Source of the DNA: Rhodoplanes sp963840055
GTDB lineage: Bacteria; Pseudomonadota; Alphaproteobacteria; Rhizobiales; Xanthobacteraceae
Assembly: GCA_963840055.1 (NCBI GenBank)
Contig: CAWIXM010000008.1
Location: 310,001 to 374,000, forward strand
DNA length: 64,000 nt
Direction: 5' to 3'
Of this stretch, positions 25,401-33,959 are shown piece by piece (the stretch's first letter is position 1; each line of letters starts with the position of its first letter). The notes under the pieces are model-generated. The model worked only from the letters and a program-made list of their open reading frames with translations, was not told the DNA's origin and searched no databases. The translations under genes were made by a program, and so were the position numbers.

Positions 25401-25465
25401 GCCACCAGGAACAACAAGCCAATATAGCCGAGCGCGGCGACGACTGCGACCCAGCCTTGCAGCAT
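22157..25465 (-). CDS. Sodium:solute symporter-like hybrid sensor histidine kinase (frame broken near 22395)
   Basis: A CbrA-like fusion. About residues 1-480 form a 12-13-helix solute symporter domain of the PutP/SSS family (LIYPLSLAIYCTSWTFFGSVG, SIADFIAARYGKNQAVAATVA). A PAS segment follows (EILQTALDHVRQGIAVFNEDMTLLCWNRQFGEIL), then a coiled coil, the HisKA site LAAASHDLLQPLNAARLYATSL and an HATPase domain (LQNLVSNAIKYTERGGVVVG, FDTGIGIAEGSQ, GLGLGLSIVERI). The ATG at 25465 has AGGAG five bases upstream. After RFSVEVPIT the family-like sequence ends in this frame. The last about 80 codons are spurious and the receiver continues in another frame. It probably senses a transported nutrient. 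Confidence 0.88.
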   Translation of the reverse strand: MLQGWVAVVAALGYIGLLFLVASYGDRARRGERGRRSRLIYPLSLAIYCTSWTFFGSVGLASRAGLDFLAIYLGPILLIGLASPLLIRVVRLAKSQNITSIADFIAARYGKNQAVAATVAVIAIAGSIPYIALQLKAVSASLGTILAQVGTSTGAATGMPGDIALFVAISMAAFAVLFGTRHVDATEHQDGLILAVAAELVVKLLAFLAVGVFVTFVMFGGPVALFTKALENPVASQALTSEQGVGAFLTMTLLSAFAIILLPRQFHVAVVENNNEAEVRRAAWLFPLYLVLINIFVVPIALAGLLTFPPGTVDSDMYVLALPLRAGSQILALVAFIGGLSAATAMVIVESVALAIMVSNDLVMPLLAQRRQPFIGLLENVGALLLRVRRFAILAILLLAYLYHRSAGFAQLASIGLLSFAAIAQLAPACFGGLFWPRATARGAVAGMIAGFAAWAYTMLLPSFVEAGLISGAILADGPWGFTALRPQALFGLELSPFVHGVVCSLGLNVLAYVGFSLSRQPSAIERLQADIFVPSRIAQVTPSFRLWRSAITVEELTSAVARYLGEERTRSAFASFAANRRISLEPKRQSNFELLQYAEHVLASAIGAASSRLVLSLLLRKRTMSTKEALRLLDDANAVIHYNREILQTALDHVRQGIAVFNEDMTLLCWNRQFGEILELPEEILRVGITLEDILRLNAETGAFGPGDVDALVRERAARYATTGAAFLERFPGRGLVIEVRANQMPGGGFVTTLTDITPSVEAAEALARANDELENRVRERTAQLERVNTELAKAKAAAESANLSKTRFLAAASHDLLQPLNAARLYATSLVEQQGNGEEARLAGKVDASLEAVEEILGALLDISRLDAGAMHPELAVFRIDSLFRQLELEFAPLAREKGLRLTFAPCARAVRSDRRLLLRILQNLVSNAIKYTERGGVVVGCRPRAGAVRIDVFDTGIGIAEGSQRAIFEEFRRLDRGTTVARGLGLGLSIVERITRVLNHALSLRSIPGRGSRFSVEVPITEFGAFGRRQPRLGPCARSVHGHGDDVHRQRADRSGWHGITARRLGMQGAQSPRPRYRRRSDHRAGPPAQCSARRLPSR

Positions 25466-25685
25466 GAAGACTCCTGACGCTCCTGCGGCCGAGGCTCGTC
25501 CGCCAGGCCATCCGTTCGCCTGCGGGCGCACATCACGTCAGCACAACTTGAGCCGCTTTGTCCATCGGCCCGCGACCGCCGGGGCGGTAGGGCGGCGACG
25601 CTTTATAGTCGTTGCATTGGCCGTCGGGGGTTCGTACTTATGGCGATTACGCAGACATCGCCGCGGGCGAAGGGACGCTGTTCCC

Positions 25686-26909
25686 ATGCCAACGAAGTCA
25701 ATGGAGCGCGCGGACGCTTCCGCTGCAAGCGGCTCACCGAAGCAGCGGGGGGCGCCCACTATTTCCGACGCGCAGCTCCTCAGCGTGCTCGATACGGCGG
25801 CGGACGGCATTATCATCATCGACGCGCGCGGTGCGGTCATCACTTACAACAAGGCGTGCGAACGCCTGTTCGGTTATTCCGCGGCCGAAGTAGTCGGAAA
25901 GAATGTCAGCATGATCATGCCGCCCGAGTTGGCGCGCGTGCATGACGAATACATCAAAAACTTTCTCACAACCGGACAGCGCAAGATCATCGGCATTGGG
26001 CGCGAGGTGAAGGGCCGACACCGCGACGGTACACTAATCCCCGTGCACCTGTCGGTGGGCGAGGCGAACACCTCCGCGGGACGCCAGTTCATCGGCATCT
26101 TGCGCGACCTGCGCGCCCGCAATGAGAGCGAGCAACGGCTCGACCAGCTGCAGACCGATCTCGTGCGCATGGCGCGGGTGTCGGCGATTGATGAAATGGG
26201 CGCAGCGCTTGCCCATGAGCTCAATCAGCCCCTGACCGCCCTGATGCTTTATCTTCAAGCGGTCGAGCGTGCCTGCGCCAAACATAGCGCCGCCAATCCG
26301 ATGCCGCCGGGCGTGCTCTCAATTCTCGAAAAAGCCGTGCGCGAGGCCGAGCGCGCCGGCAGCATTATTCAGCGCATGCGCCAGTTCGTAGAAAAACGCG
26401 ATCCGGTGCGCCGCATCGTCGATCTGAAGCCGCTGATCGAAGACGCGATCGAGCTGACGCTGCTCGGCAGTCCGCCCGGGTCGCGGATCGATCGCGAGCT
26501 TGTCCCCGATCTGCCGCAGCTCTTGATCGATCCCGTGCAACTCCAGCAGGTTGTCGTCAACCTCGTGCGGAATGCGCTCGAAGCCGTCAAGACATGCGAT
26601 CGCCAAGTGGTTACGGTATCCACCCGCGCGACCGATAATGGGGTCGTGATGGTGGTCGAGGACAGCGGCCCGGGGATTCGGCCAGAGGCCCTGGCGGAAT
26701 TGTTCAAGCCGTTTTCCTCGTCAAAAAGCCGGGGTTTGGGGCTCGGGCTCGCGATCTCCCGCACGATTGCGCAGACTCACGGGGGTGACCTGACGGTCGA
26801 CCCCGGCGGCGGTGGTCGCGGCGCCTCGTTTACCCTGTTCTTGCCGCTACCACAGGATAACGAACTGGACGACGGAACAGTTGGCGCCGAACAATTGACG
26901 GGCGATTAG
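25686..26909 (+). CDS. fixL: Oxygen sensor histidine kinase FixL
   Basis: A 407-residue soluble kinase with one heme-binding PAS domain (about 28-140), a HisKA domain with phospho-acceptor His177 in ALAHELNQPLTALM and an HATPase domain (NLVRNALEAVKT, VEDSGPGIRPE, SRGLGLGLAISRTI). The proximal heme ligand is predicted to be His86 in RVHDEYIKNF, aligned with His200 of Bradyrhizobium FixL. The FG-loop arginine is Arg106 in IIGIGREVKG, aligned with Arg220. No membrane helix and no second PAS domain are seen. Oxygen bound to heme turns the kinase off in known homologues. It starts the fixLJ–receiver–fixK cluster and is followed by fixJ after 25 bases. Confidence 0.93.
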   Translation: MPTKSMERADASAASGSPKQRGAPTISDAQLLSVLDTAADGIIIIDARGAVITYNKACERLFGYSAAEVVGKNVSMIMPPELARVHDEYIKNFLTTGQRKIIGIGREVKGRHRDGTLIPVHLSVGEANTSAGRQFIGILRDLRARNESEQRLDQLQTDLVRMARVSAIDEMGAALAHELNQPLTALMLYLQAVERACAKHSAANPMPPGVLSILEKAVREAERAGSIIQRMRQFVEKRDPVRRIVDLKPLIEDAIELTLLGSPPGSRIDRELVPDLPQLLIDPVQLQQVVVNLVRNALEAVKTCDRQVVTVSTRATDNGVVMVVEDSGPGIRPEALAELFKPFSSSKSRGLGLGLAISRTIAQTHGGDLTVDPGGGGRGASFTLFLPLPQDNELDDGTVGAEQLTGD

Positions 26910-26934
26910 TCAGGCAGGTTGAGGGCAGATCACC

Positions 26935-27567
26935 ATGGTTCAGAACGCCTCCGCATCGGGTGAAATCCACATCGTCGACGATGATGCGGCCGTCCGCGAC
27001 GCCTTGGCGGTAGTCCTGACGCTCGAAGGCTATCATGTGTCGGGCTTCGCCGACGGCCACTCGTTCCTCGCCGCCGCGCGAAATCGTCCGCCCGCCTGCA
27101 TCATTCTCGACGTTCATATGCCCGGGCGCTCCGGGCTGGACATCCTCAAGGAATTGAACGCAAAGAACTATCCCGCGCCGATCTTCATTATCTCCGGCCA
27201 GGGCGACATCCCGATGGCGGTCGAATCCATCAAGAATGGGGCCTTCGACTTCATCGAAAAACCGTTTGACGCCGAAACCGTGGTGAATCGCGTGCGCGAG
27301 GCAATTGAAGCGACCGCCCGCCAGCAATCGCGGGCGGGGTTGGGCGATCAGCTGGCCCAGTTCCCTGGCAGCGACCAGCTGACAAGCCGCGAACGGGAGG
27401 TGCTTAACCTGATCGCGGGAGGCGCTTCCAACAAGGAAGCGGGGCGGCAGCTCGGGATCAGCCCCCGGACGATCGAGGTGCATCGCGCCCGAATCATGGA
27501 GAAGCTTGGCGCCAAGAACGCCGCCGACCTCGTTCGGATCGTCCTCACGGAAACGCGCGGCTCCTGA
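26935..27567 (+). CDS. fixJ: Response regulator FixJ
   Basis: A 210-residue partner of FixL. The receiver has the acidic triplet in IHIVDDDAAVRDAL, the phospho-acceptor Asp59 in ACIILDVHMPGRSGLDIL and the Lys of FDFIEKPFDAETVV. The C-terminal LuxR-type domain reads LTSREREVLNLIAGGASNKEAGRQLGISPRTIEVHRARIMEKLGA, very close to known FixJ proteins. In related bacteria phosphorylated FixJ activates fixK. The ATG follows fixL by 25 bases, so the two genes form one transcript. Confidence 0.95.
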   Translation: MVQNASASGEIHIVDDDAAVRDALAVVLTLEGYHVSGFADGHSFLAAARNRPPACIILDVHMPGRSGLDILKELNAKNYPAPIFIISGQGDIPMAVESIKNGAFDFIEKPFDAETVVNRVREAIEATARQQSRAGLGDQLAQFPGSDQLTSREREVLNLIAGGASNKEAGRQLGISPRTIEVHRARIMEKLGAKNAADLVRIVLTETRGS

Positions 27568-27743
27568 GAGGGGCTGAAACCAGTTCAAGGCTCTGCTTCT
27601 TGCCGTGTTTCGGGTCCGTACTACATCGCACCGTGCTACTACGAATTGTGACAGACCCCGCGTTTGCCGATCCTCTTTGAGCGGGGCGCACTAGGGCGCT
27701 TCGTTTGCGCTTCAAATGCGCTGCAGCAATCGGGGATGAACGC

Positions 27744-28097
27744 GTGGCGGTGCATGTTCTTGAGGATGATCCGGGCGTAAGCGATGCGCTTGCGCTGCTG
27801 CTGGATCATCTCGGCTTCGAGGTCGTATGCCATGCCGATGCGGAAGACCTCTTCCGCAGCGAGCCGCCGACCGGGCGCGATATTGTTTTTGTCGATCTGA
27901 TGCTGCCTGGAATCAGCGGGAAAGATGTCATCCGCTGGTTGCAGAAATTGCGCGATCCGCCGCGGATCGTCGCCATGTCGGGTCAGTCGCAAGGTACGAT
28001 CGACGCCGAGTTGCGGGGCATCGGCGTTACCCAGGTGATCCGTAAGCCATTGACTCATACGGCGATTACGAAACAATTGGCATCCGCCGTCCTTTGA
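27744..28097 (+). CDS. Single-domain response regulator between fixJ and fixK
   Basis: A 117-residue stand-alone receiver. It begins MAVHVLEDDPGVSDALALLL with the acidic pair, has the phospho-acceptor Asp51 in IVFVDLMLPGISGKDV and the Lys in VTQVIRKPLTH, and lacks an output domain. The GTG start at 27744 (GGGGATGA just upstream) is preferred over a TTG at 27705. Bradyrhizobium diazoefficiens has a lone receiver at the same place (bll2758, between fixJ and fixK2), so the arrangement is conserved. It may act as a phosphate sink or a connector to another kinase, but its role is not established. Confidence 0.85.
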   Translation: MAVHVLEDDPGVSDALALLLDHLGFEVVCHADAEDLFRSEPPTGRDIVFVDLMLPGISGKDVIRWLQKLRDPPRIVAMSGQSQGTIDAELRGIGVTQVIRKPLTHTAITKQLASAVL

Positions 28098-28258
28098 GCG
28101 CACAGTTTGACGGAAGTCGCGTGCACGCTTCACGTGTACGTATTTTTTCGTAAGCATTCTTGCGGTATCGGTCTACGCGATCACCTCCGCTAATGTTTTA
28201 TTGCCGCAGAGAAGCGTTATAAAATACCCCTGGCTGCTGCGGCCGGGCGAGGACCCCA

Positions 28259-28987
28259 ATGAAGCAAACGATTACGCCGCGCGCCTATTCCCCCGATACC
28301 GAGCCGACCAGCTGCAGACTGCCAAAAACCGAACGGAGCGGAGTTCAGCGGTCCGACCATCGCGATGAGGAACCGGTTGGGCAACGCCAGCGCGTTGGCC
28401 AGCATGGCCATATTTTCCGCGAAGGCGATCGCGCCGACCGCATCTATCAGGTCGTGGACGGCGCGGTCATGCTTTACAAGCTGCTGCCCGATGGCCGACG
28501 GCAGGTGGTGGAGCTGTTGAGCGCCGGCGATGTCTTCGGTCTCACCGCGTTGCCGATTTTTGATTGCTCGGCGGAAACGCTCGTCGCCTCGAATGTGATC
28601 GCCTACGACCGCGCGAGCGTCGAGCACTCGCCGGAGTTGTTGCGCCGGTTGAGCGCGCATGTACACGCGCAACTTTGTGCGTTGCACGAGCACGCCGTGC
28701 TGCTTGGCCGCAAGTCGGCGCTTGAGCGCGTTGCGACTTTCGTCATGCACTGCGTGCCGGGCCGGGGCGGCTTCGACTGCACTGGGCCGCGCCCTGGCGG
28801 CGATTCCGCCATCGTTCGGCTGGGCATGACCCGACAGGAGATTGCCGACTATCTCGGTCTAACCCTCGAGACCGTATCGCGCGCCTTCTCCGAGTTGCGG
28901 CGCCGCGGAATCATCGCGATCGACAAGCAGGAAGAAGTCCGCGTCCACGACGTTTGCCGCATGTGCCAGTTGACGGGAGCTCATTGA
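28259..28987 (+). CDS. fixK: FixK-type Crp/Fnr transcriptional activator
   Basis: A 242-residue Crp/Fnr regulator. The N-terminal about 45 residues are divergent and lack the FNR iron-sulphur cysteines. The sensor barrel follows (HIFREGDRADRIYQVVDGAVMLYKLLPDGRRQVVELLSAGDVFGLT). The recognition helix DYLGLTLETVSRAFSELRRRG is that of FixK, expected to bind TTGAT-N4-ATCAA. Three such boxes lie in this window (30298, 33854, 40880). The redox-sensitive Cys reported for Bradyrhizobium FixK2 just before this helix appears to be Thr here, while the C-terminus has CRMC. The AT-rich leader around 28137-28153 is a possible FixJ target, unproven. Confidence 0.92.
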   Translation: MKQTITPRAYSPDTEPTSCRLPKTERSGVQRSDHRDEEPVGQRQRVGQHGHIFREGDRADRIYQVVDGAVMLYKLLPDGRRQVVELLSAGDVFGLTALPIFDCSAETLVASNVIAYDRASVEHSPELLRRLSAHVHAQLCALHEHAVLLGRKSALERVATFVMHCVPGRGGFDCTGPRPGGDSAIVRLGMTRQEIADYLGLTLETVSRAFSELRRRGIIAIDKQEEVRVHDVCRMCQLTGAH

Positions 28988-29140
28988 GCGGCTCTCCGCG
29001 CACGCGGCGTGGCAAGGATCGCTCCATTCTCTCCTTTGTCCTTAGACGTCTTGCGTCGTGCGTGCGGCGTTGCGCTTCTGCGGGGTACCAGTTCGTCTAA
29101 TTCCTGCTAATTCCTCTTAATCAGCGACCAAGACAAGCGA

Positions 29141-30301
29141 ATGACCTCCTGCTCGGAGTCGCCTGCGAGCAAAAGGCTCGCCGGGGGCGGACAGCTTCGC
29201 CGCGATTCGCTGCAGGCCGCAGAGACGCTGCTCATCGGCGCGGCCGGCGGCGCCATCTTTACCGCTGCGCGATTTCCCGCCGGGTGGCTCGCTGGCGCGA
29301 TGGTGTTCTGCGCGATCGCCGCGCTGCTCGGCCGACCGCTGGGCTTGCCGCGGCCGGTGCCGCGCGTGTTTTTCGTCATCCTCGGCATCGCGCTGGGCAG
29401 CGTGGTCAATCCGGCAACGGTGCGCGGAATCGCAGCCTGGCCGCTCAGCGTCGCTGTGGTTGCGCTTGCCATGGCCTGCGTCACCGTTGCAACCATGACC
29501 TATTTGCGTCGGGTCCATGGCTGGGACGCAATGACCGCATTTTTGGGCGGCTTTCCGGGGGCGTTGGGACAGGTGATGGCGTACGCCGCCGAGGAAGATT
29601 GCGATATTCGCGCGATCGCCATCGTGCAGATGATGCGCGTCATCATTCTTGCAGTCGGCGTTCCGGCCGCGCTCGCAGCACTCGGGTTGACGGGAGCCGA
29701 TAGGCTCGCTGTCGGCGGCACCAGCGTCCTCGATGCGCCGGGGGAATTGGTCTTTCTCATCCTCGCTTGCATCGCGGCCGGACTCGGCCTGGTGCGGCTC
29801 GGATTGCCCGGCGGCTTATTGATCGGCCCGATGGTCGTCTCGGCCATTTTCCACGGCAGCGGGCTCGTTTCGGTAAGGCTACCTATCTGGGTGACGGTCA
29901 TCGGCATGATCGGGATCGGGTCGATCGGCGGCTCGCGCTTTGCCGGCACGCCCGCACGGCTTGTGCTCTCCTTTCTTGGGGCTGCGCTCGGCGCTTTCGC
30001 GATCTCGCTTACGATTGCCGCGGCGTTCGCCGTCTTGGCGAGTCTGCTCATCATCGAGCCGCCGGGCAGCATCGCGGTCGCGTATTTGCCGGGAGCAATC
30101 GACGCAATGATGGCGCTTTCGCTCGCGCTCGATCTCGACCCGATCTTCGTTGGTGCGCATCACCTTGCTCGGTTGCTCGGTTTGTCCCTCGCACTTCCGC
30201 TGGCGATCCGCACGTTGCGCCAGCACACCGCGCGCAGCGACGAATCGCCACGCTCACCGCGCCGTCACGGGTCTTCGGGCGACCGCAGGCGGGAACATTG
30301 A
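29141..30301 (+). CDS. AbrB family (AmoA-regulator-like) membrane protein
   Basis: A 386-residue polytopic membrane protein with about ten hydrophobic helices in two related halves. Family features include GAAGGAIFTAARFPAGWLAGAMVF, FLGGFPGALGQVMAYAAEEDCDIRAIAIVQMMRV and its echo YLPGAIDAMMALSLALDLDPIFVGAHHLARLLGLSLALPL, characteristic of the AbrB/YdbL-like membrane family (unrelated to Bacillus AbrB). These are often called putative ammonia monooxygenase regulators, but the function is unknown and transport is likely. It lies between fixK and ccoN on the same strand. Its stop overlaps the FixK box that serves ccoN. No FixK box is seen upstream of it. Confidence 0.85.
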   Translation: MTSCSESPASKRLAGGGQLRRDSLQAAETLLIGAAGGAIFTAARFPAGWLAGAMVFCAIAALLGRPLGLPRPVPRVFFVILGIALGSVVNPATVRGIAAWPLSVAVVALAMACVTVATMTYLRRVHGWDAMTAFLGGFPGALGQVMAYAAEEDCDIRAIAIVQMMRVIILAVGVPAALAALGLTGADRLAVGGTSVLDAPGELVFLILACIAAGLGLVRLGLPGGLLIGPMVVSAIFHGSGLVSVRLPIWVTVIGMIGIGSIGGSRFAGTPARLVLSFLGAALGAFAISLTIAAAFAVLASLLIIEPPGSIAVAYLPGAIDAMMALSLALDLDPIFVGAHHLARLLGLSLALPLAIRTLRQHTARSDESPRSPRRHGSSGDRRREH

Positions 30302-30311
30302 CTTGGATCAA
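30298..30311 (+). promoter_or_regulatory. FixK/FNR box upstream of ccoN
   Basis: TTGACTTGGATCAA matches the palindrome TTGAT-N4-ATCAA with one change. Its centre (30304.5) lies 93 bases upstream of the ccoN start. A class II arrangement (centre at -41.5) would put the transcript start near 30346, with CTATGT near 30335 as the -10. The box overlaps the stop codon of the AbrB-type gene. Confidence 0.85.
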
Positions 30312-30397
30312 TGCACCCCGCAATGCCATTCGCCCTATGTCCGCGACCCCCACGCAATCACATTCAAGCGCCGTAATATGTAATAAGGCCCGCGAAC

Positions 30398-32050
<1,653 letters not shown>

Positions 32051-32062
32051 GGAGGAGCGGAG

Positions 32063-32797
32063 ATGTCGTTCCTGTCCCGTCACAGCGTCCTCGAGCGCAA
32101 CGCGATATTGCTCGCGGTTGCGATTCTCGTCGTGATCTTGATCGGCGGCATCGTCGAGATCGCGCCGCTGTTCTATCTCAAGAGCACGATCGAGAAGGTC
32201 GAGGGAATGCGCCCCTATACGCCGCTGGAGCTTGTCGGCCGCGACGTGTATGTACGCGAAGGCTGCTATACCTGCCACTCGCAGATGGTGCGGCCGCTGC
32301 GTGACGAAGTCGAGCGTTACGGCCACTACTCGCTCGCCGCCGAGAGCATGTACGATCATCCGTTCCAATGGGGATCAAAACGTACCGGTCCCGACTTGGC
32401 GCGGGTCGGCGGCAAATATTCCGACGAGTGGCATGTCACGCATCTTATCAATCCGCGCTCGATCGTGCCGCAATCGATCATGCCAGGCTACGGGTTCCTG
32501 GCGCGCGCCGAGCTCGATCCGACGAAGATCGCGCGCAATATGCGCACGCTGCGCGTGGTGGGCGTGCCATATACTGACGACCAGATTAAAAACGCCGCGC
32601 TCGACCTCAAGGCGCAGGCGACGCCCGATAGCCCCGACGTGACCGATCTGCAGAAACGCTATCCGAAGGCCGTAGCGCGCAATTTCGACGGCGACCAGGG
32701 GCGACTGACCGAAATGGATGCATTGGTCGCCTATCTGCAGGTGCTCGGCACGCTGGTCGACTTCAAGCTCTATGACGACAAGGCGGATCTGCGCTGA
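32063..32797 (+). CDS. ccoO: cbb3-type cytochrome c oxidase subunit II (CcoO/FixO)
   Basis: A 244-residue membrane-anchored mono-heme cytochrome c. One N-terminal helix (NAILLAVAILVVILIGGIVEIAPLFYL) anchors the protein. The heme c site is CYTCH (Cys68 to His72), and the distal Met lies in IVPQSIMPGYGFL. It passes electrons from CcoP to CcoN. It follows ccoN by 12 bases, with GGAGGAGCGGAG just upstream as ribosome site, and precedes ccoQ. Confidence 0.97.
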   Translation: MSFLSRHSVLERNAILLAVAILVVILIGGIVEIAPLFYLKSTIEKVEGMRPYTPLELVGRDVYVREGCYTCHSQMVRPLRDEVERYGHYSLAAESMYDHPFQWGSKRTGPDLARVGGKYSDEWHVTHLINPRSIVPQSIMPGYGFLARAELDPTKIARNMRTLRVVGVPYTDDQIKNAALDLKAQATPDSPDVTDLQKRYPKAVARNFDGDQGRLTEMDALVAYLQVLGTLVDFKLYDDKADLR

Positions 32798-32806
32798 GAC
32801 GGAACC

Positions 32807-32968
32807 ATGCGGATAGAACCTGCCGTCTCATTTATCTCCGATCTTGTCGCGACCTGGTGGACGCCGCTGTTCATCGCATTATTCCTCGCGGTAGTCGCCT
32901 ACGCGTTCTGGCCGCGCAATCGCACGAAATTTGACGAGGCTTCCAAGCTGCCGCTGCGCGAGGACTGA
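32807..32968 (+). CDS. ccoQ: cbb3-type cytochrome oxidase subunit CcoQ/FixQ
   Basis: A 53-residue single-helix protein. It reads MRIEPAVSFISDLVATWWTP, then the membrane segment LFIALFLAVVAYAFWP, then the basic NRTKFDEASKLPLRED tail. CcoQ helps stabilise the cbb3 complex, especially when oxygen is present. The ATG lies nine bases after the ccoO stop and the TGA five bases before ccoP, so the four genes form a tight operon. Size and shape fit the family. Confidence 0.93.
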   Translation: MRIEPAVSFISDLVATWWTPLFIALFLAVVAYAFWPRNRTKFDEASKLPLRED

Positions 32969-32973
32969 CAACA

Positions 32974-33843
32974 ATGGAAAAGCAAGAAATCGACGTCGTC
33001 ACCGGCACGGCTACGACGGGCCACGAATGGGATGGCATCAAGGAACTTAATACGCCACTGCCGCGCTGGTGGGTGTGGGTGTTTTACGCGACCATCATTT
33101 GGTCGGTGCTATACTGGATCGTCTATCCCGCCTGGCCGCTGGTTTCGAGCTACACCAAAGGCTTGTTCGGCTATTCATCGCGCGCCAATGTGGCGGTCGA
33201 AATCGCTGCCCTGCATAATCTCCGCGGCGAAAAGGCGGTCGCGCTCGCCAATGCGAGCCTCGACGAGATCGAGAAAAACCCGGCGCTGCTCGCATTTGCG
33301 CGCGCCCAGGGCAAGGCGGCGTTCGGCGACAATTGCGCCCCTTGTCACGGTATCGGCGCGACCGGCGCGAAAGGATATCCCAATCTGAACGACGACGACT
33401 GGCTGTGGGGCGGCACGCTGCCGGCGATTTATCAGACGATCCAGTACGGCATCCGTTCCGGGCACCCGGAGGCGCGCGAGAACCAGATGCCGGCGTTCGG
33501 CAAAGACGGCGTGCTCACCCGCGAGCAGATCGTGCAGGTCGCAAACTATGTGCGCTCGCTGTCGGGGCTGCCATTGCGCCAGGGCGTCGACCTCGCCGCC
33601 GGGAAGAAAATCTTCGCGGACAACTGCTCCGTTTGCCACGGCGAAGACGGCAAGGGCAACCAGGAACTTGGCGCGCCCGATCTTGCTGATCGCCTCTACT
33701 TGAGGGGTTCCGACGAGGCCTCGATCATCGACATGATCAATAACGGCGGTGGCGGCGTCATGCCGGCCTGGACCGGGCGGCTCAACCCCGCCACCCTCAA
33801 GGCGCTCGCGGTCTACGTGCATACGTTGGGGGGAGGAAAATAG
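32974..33843 (+). CDS. ccoP: cbb3-type cytochrome c oxidase subunit III (CcoP/FixP)
   Basis: A 289-residue di-heme cytochrome c that receives electrons from soluble cytochrome c or the bc1 complex. One N-terminal helix (WWVWVFYATIIWSVLYWIVYPAWP) anchors it. The two heme c sites are CAPCH (Cys121, Cys124, His125) and CSVCH (Cys218, Cys221, His222). Distal methionines lie in ENQMPAFG and GGVMPAWTG. The N-terminal motif TGHEWDGIKELNTPLPRWW is typical. Last gene of ccoNOQP, followed after 10 bases by a second FixK box and then ccoG. Confidence 0.97.
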   Translation: MEKQEIDVVTGTATTGHEWDGIKELNTPLPRWWVWVFYATIIWSVLYWIVYPAWPLVSSYTKGLFGYSSRANVAVEIAALHNLRGEKAVALANASLDEIEKNPALLAFARAQGKAAFGDNCAPCHGIGATGAKGYPNLNDDDWLWGGTLPAIYQTIQYGIRSGHPEARENQMPAFGKDGVLTREQIVQVANYVRSLSGLPLRQGVDLAAGKKIFADNCSVCHGEDGKGNQELGAPDLADRLYLRGSDEASIIDMINNGGGGVMPAWTGRLNPATLKALAVYVHTLGGGK

Positions 33844-33853
33844 CGCTGTAGCC

Positions 33854-33867
33854 TTGATGATGGTCAA
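33854..33867 (+). promoter_or_regulatory. FixK/FNR box upstream of ccoG
   Basis: TTGATGATGGTCAA fits TTGAT-N4-ATCAA with one mismatch in the right arm. The centre at 33860.5 predicts a transcript start near 33902 in a class II promoter, ahead of the ccoG start codons. It gives ccoGHIS its own oxygen-controlled promoter besides any read-through from ccoNOQP. Confidence 0.83.
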
Positions 33868-33959
33868 AACAAGAACAAGGACTCCTCACTAAGCTCCAGC
33901 GTCTCGGCGCTCCCGCCGGGACGCTCTTGTTTGTGCAACGAAGCTCGGTGCCCCCGCCG

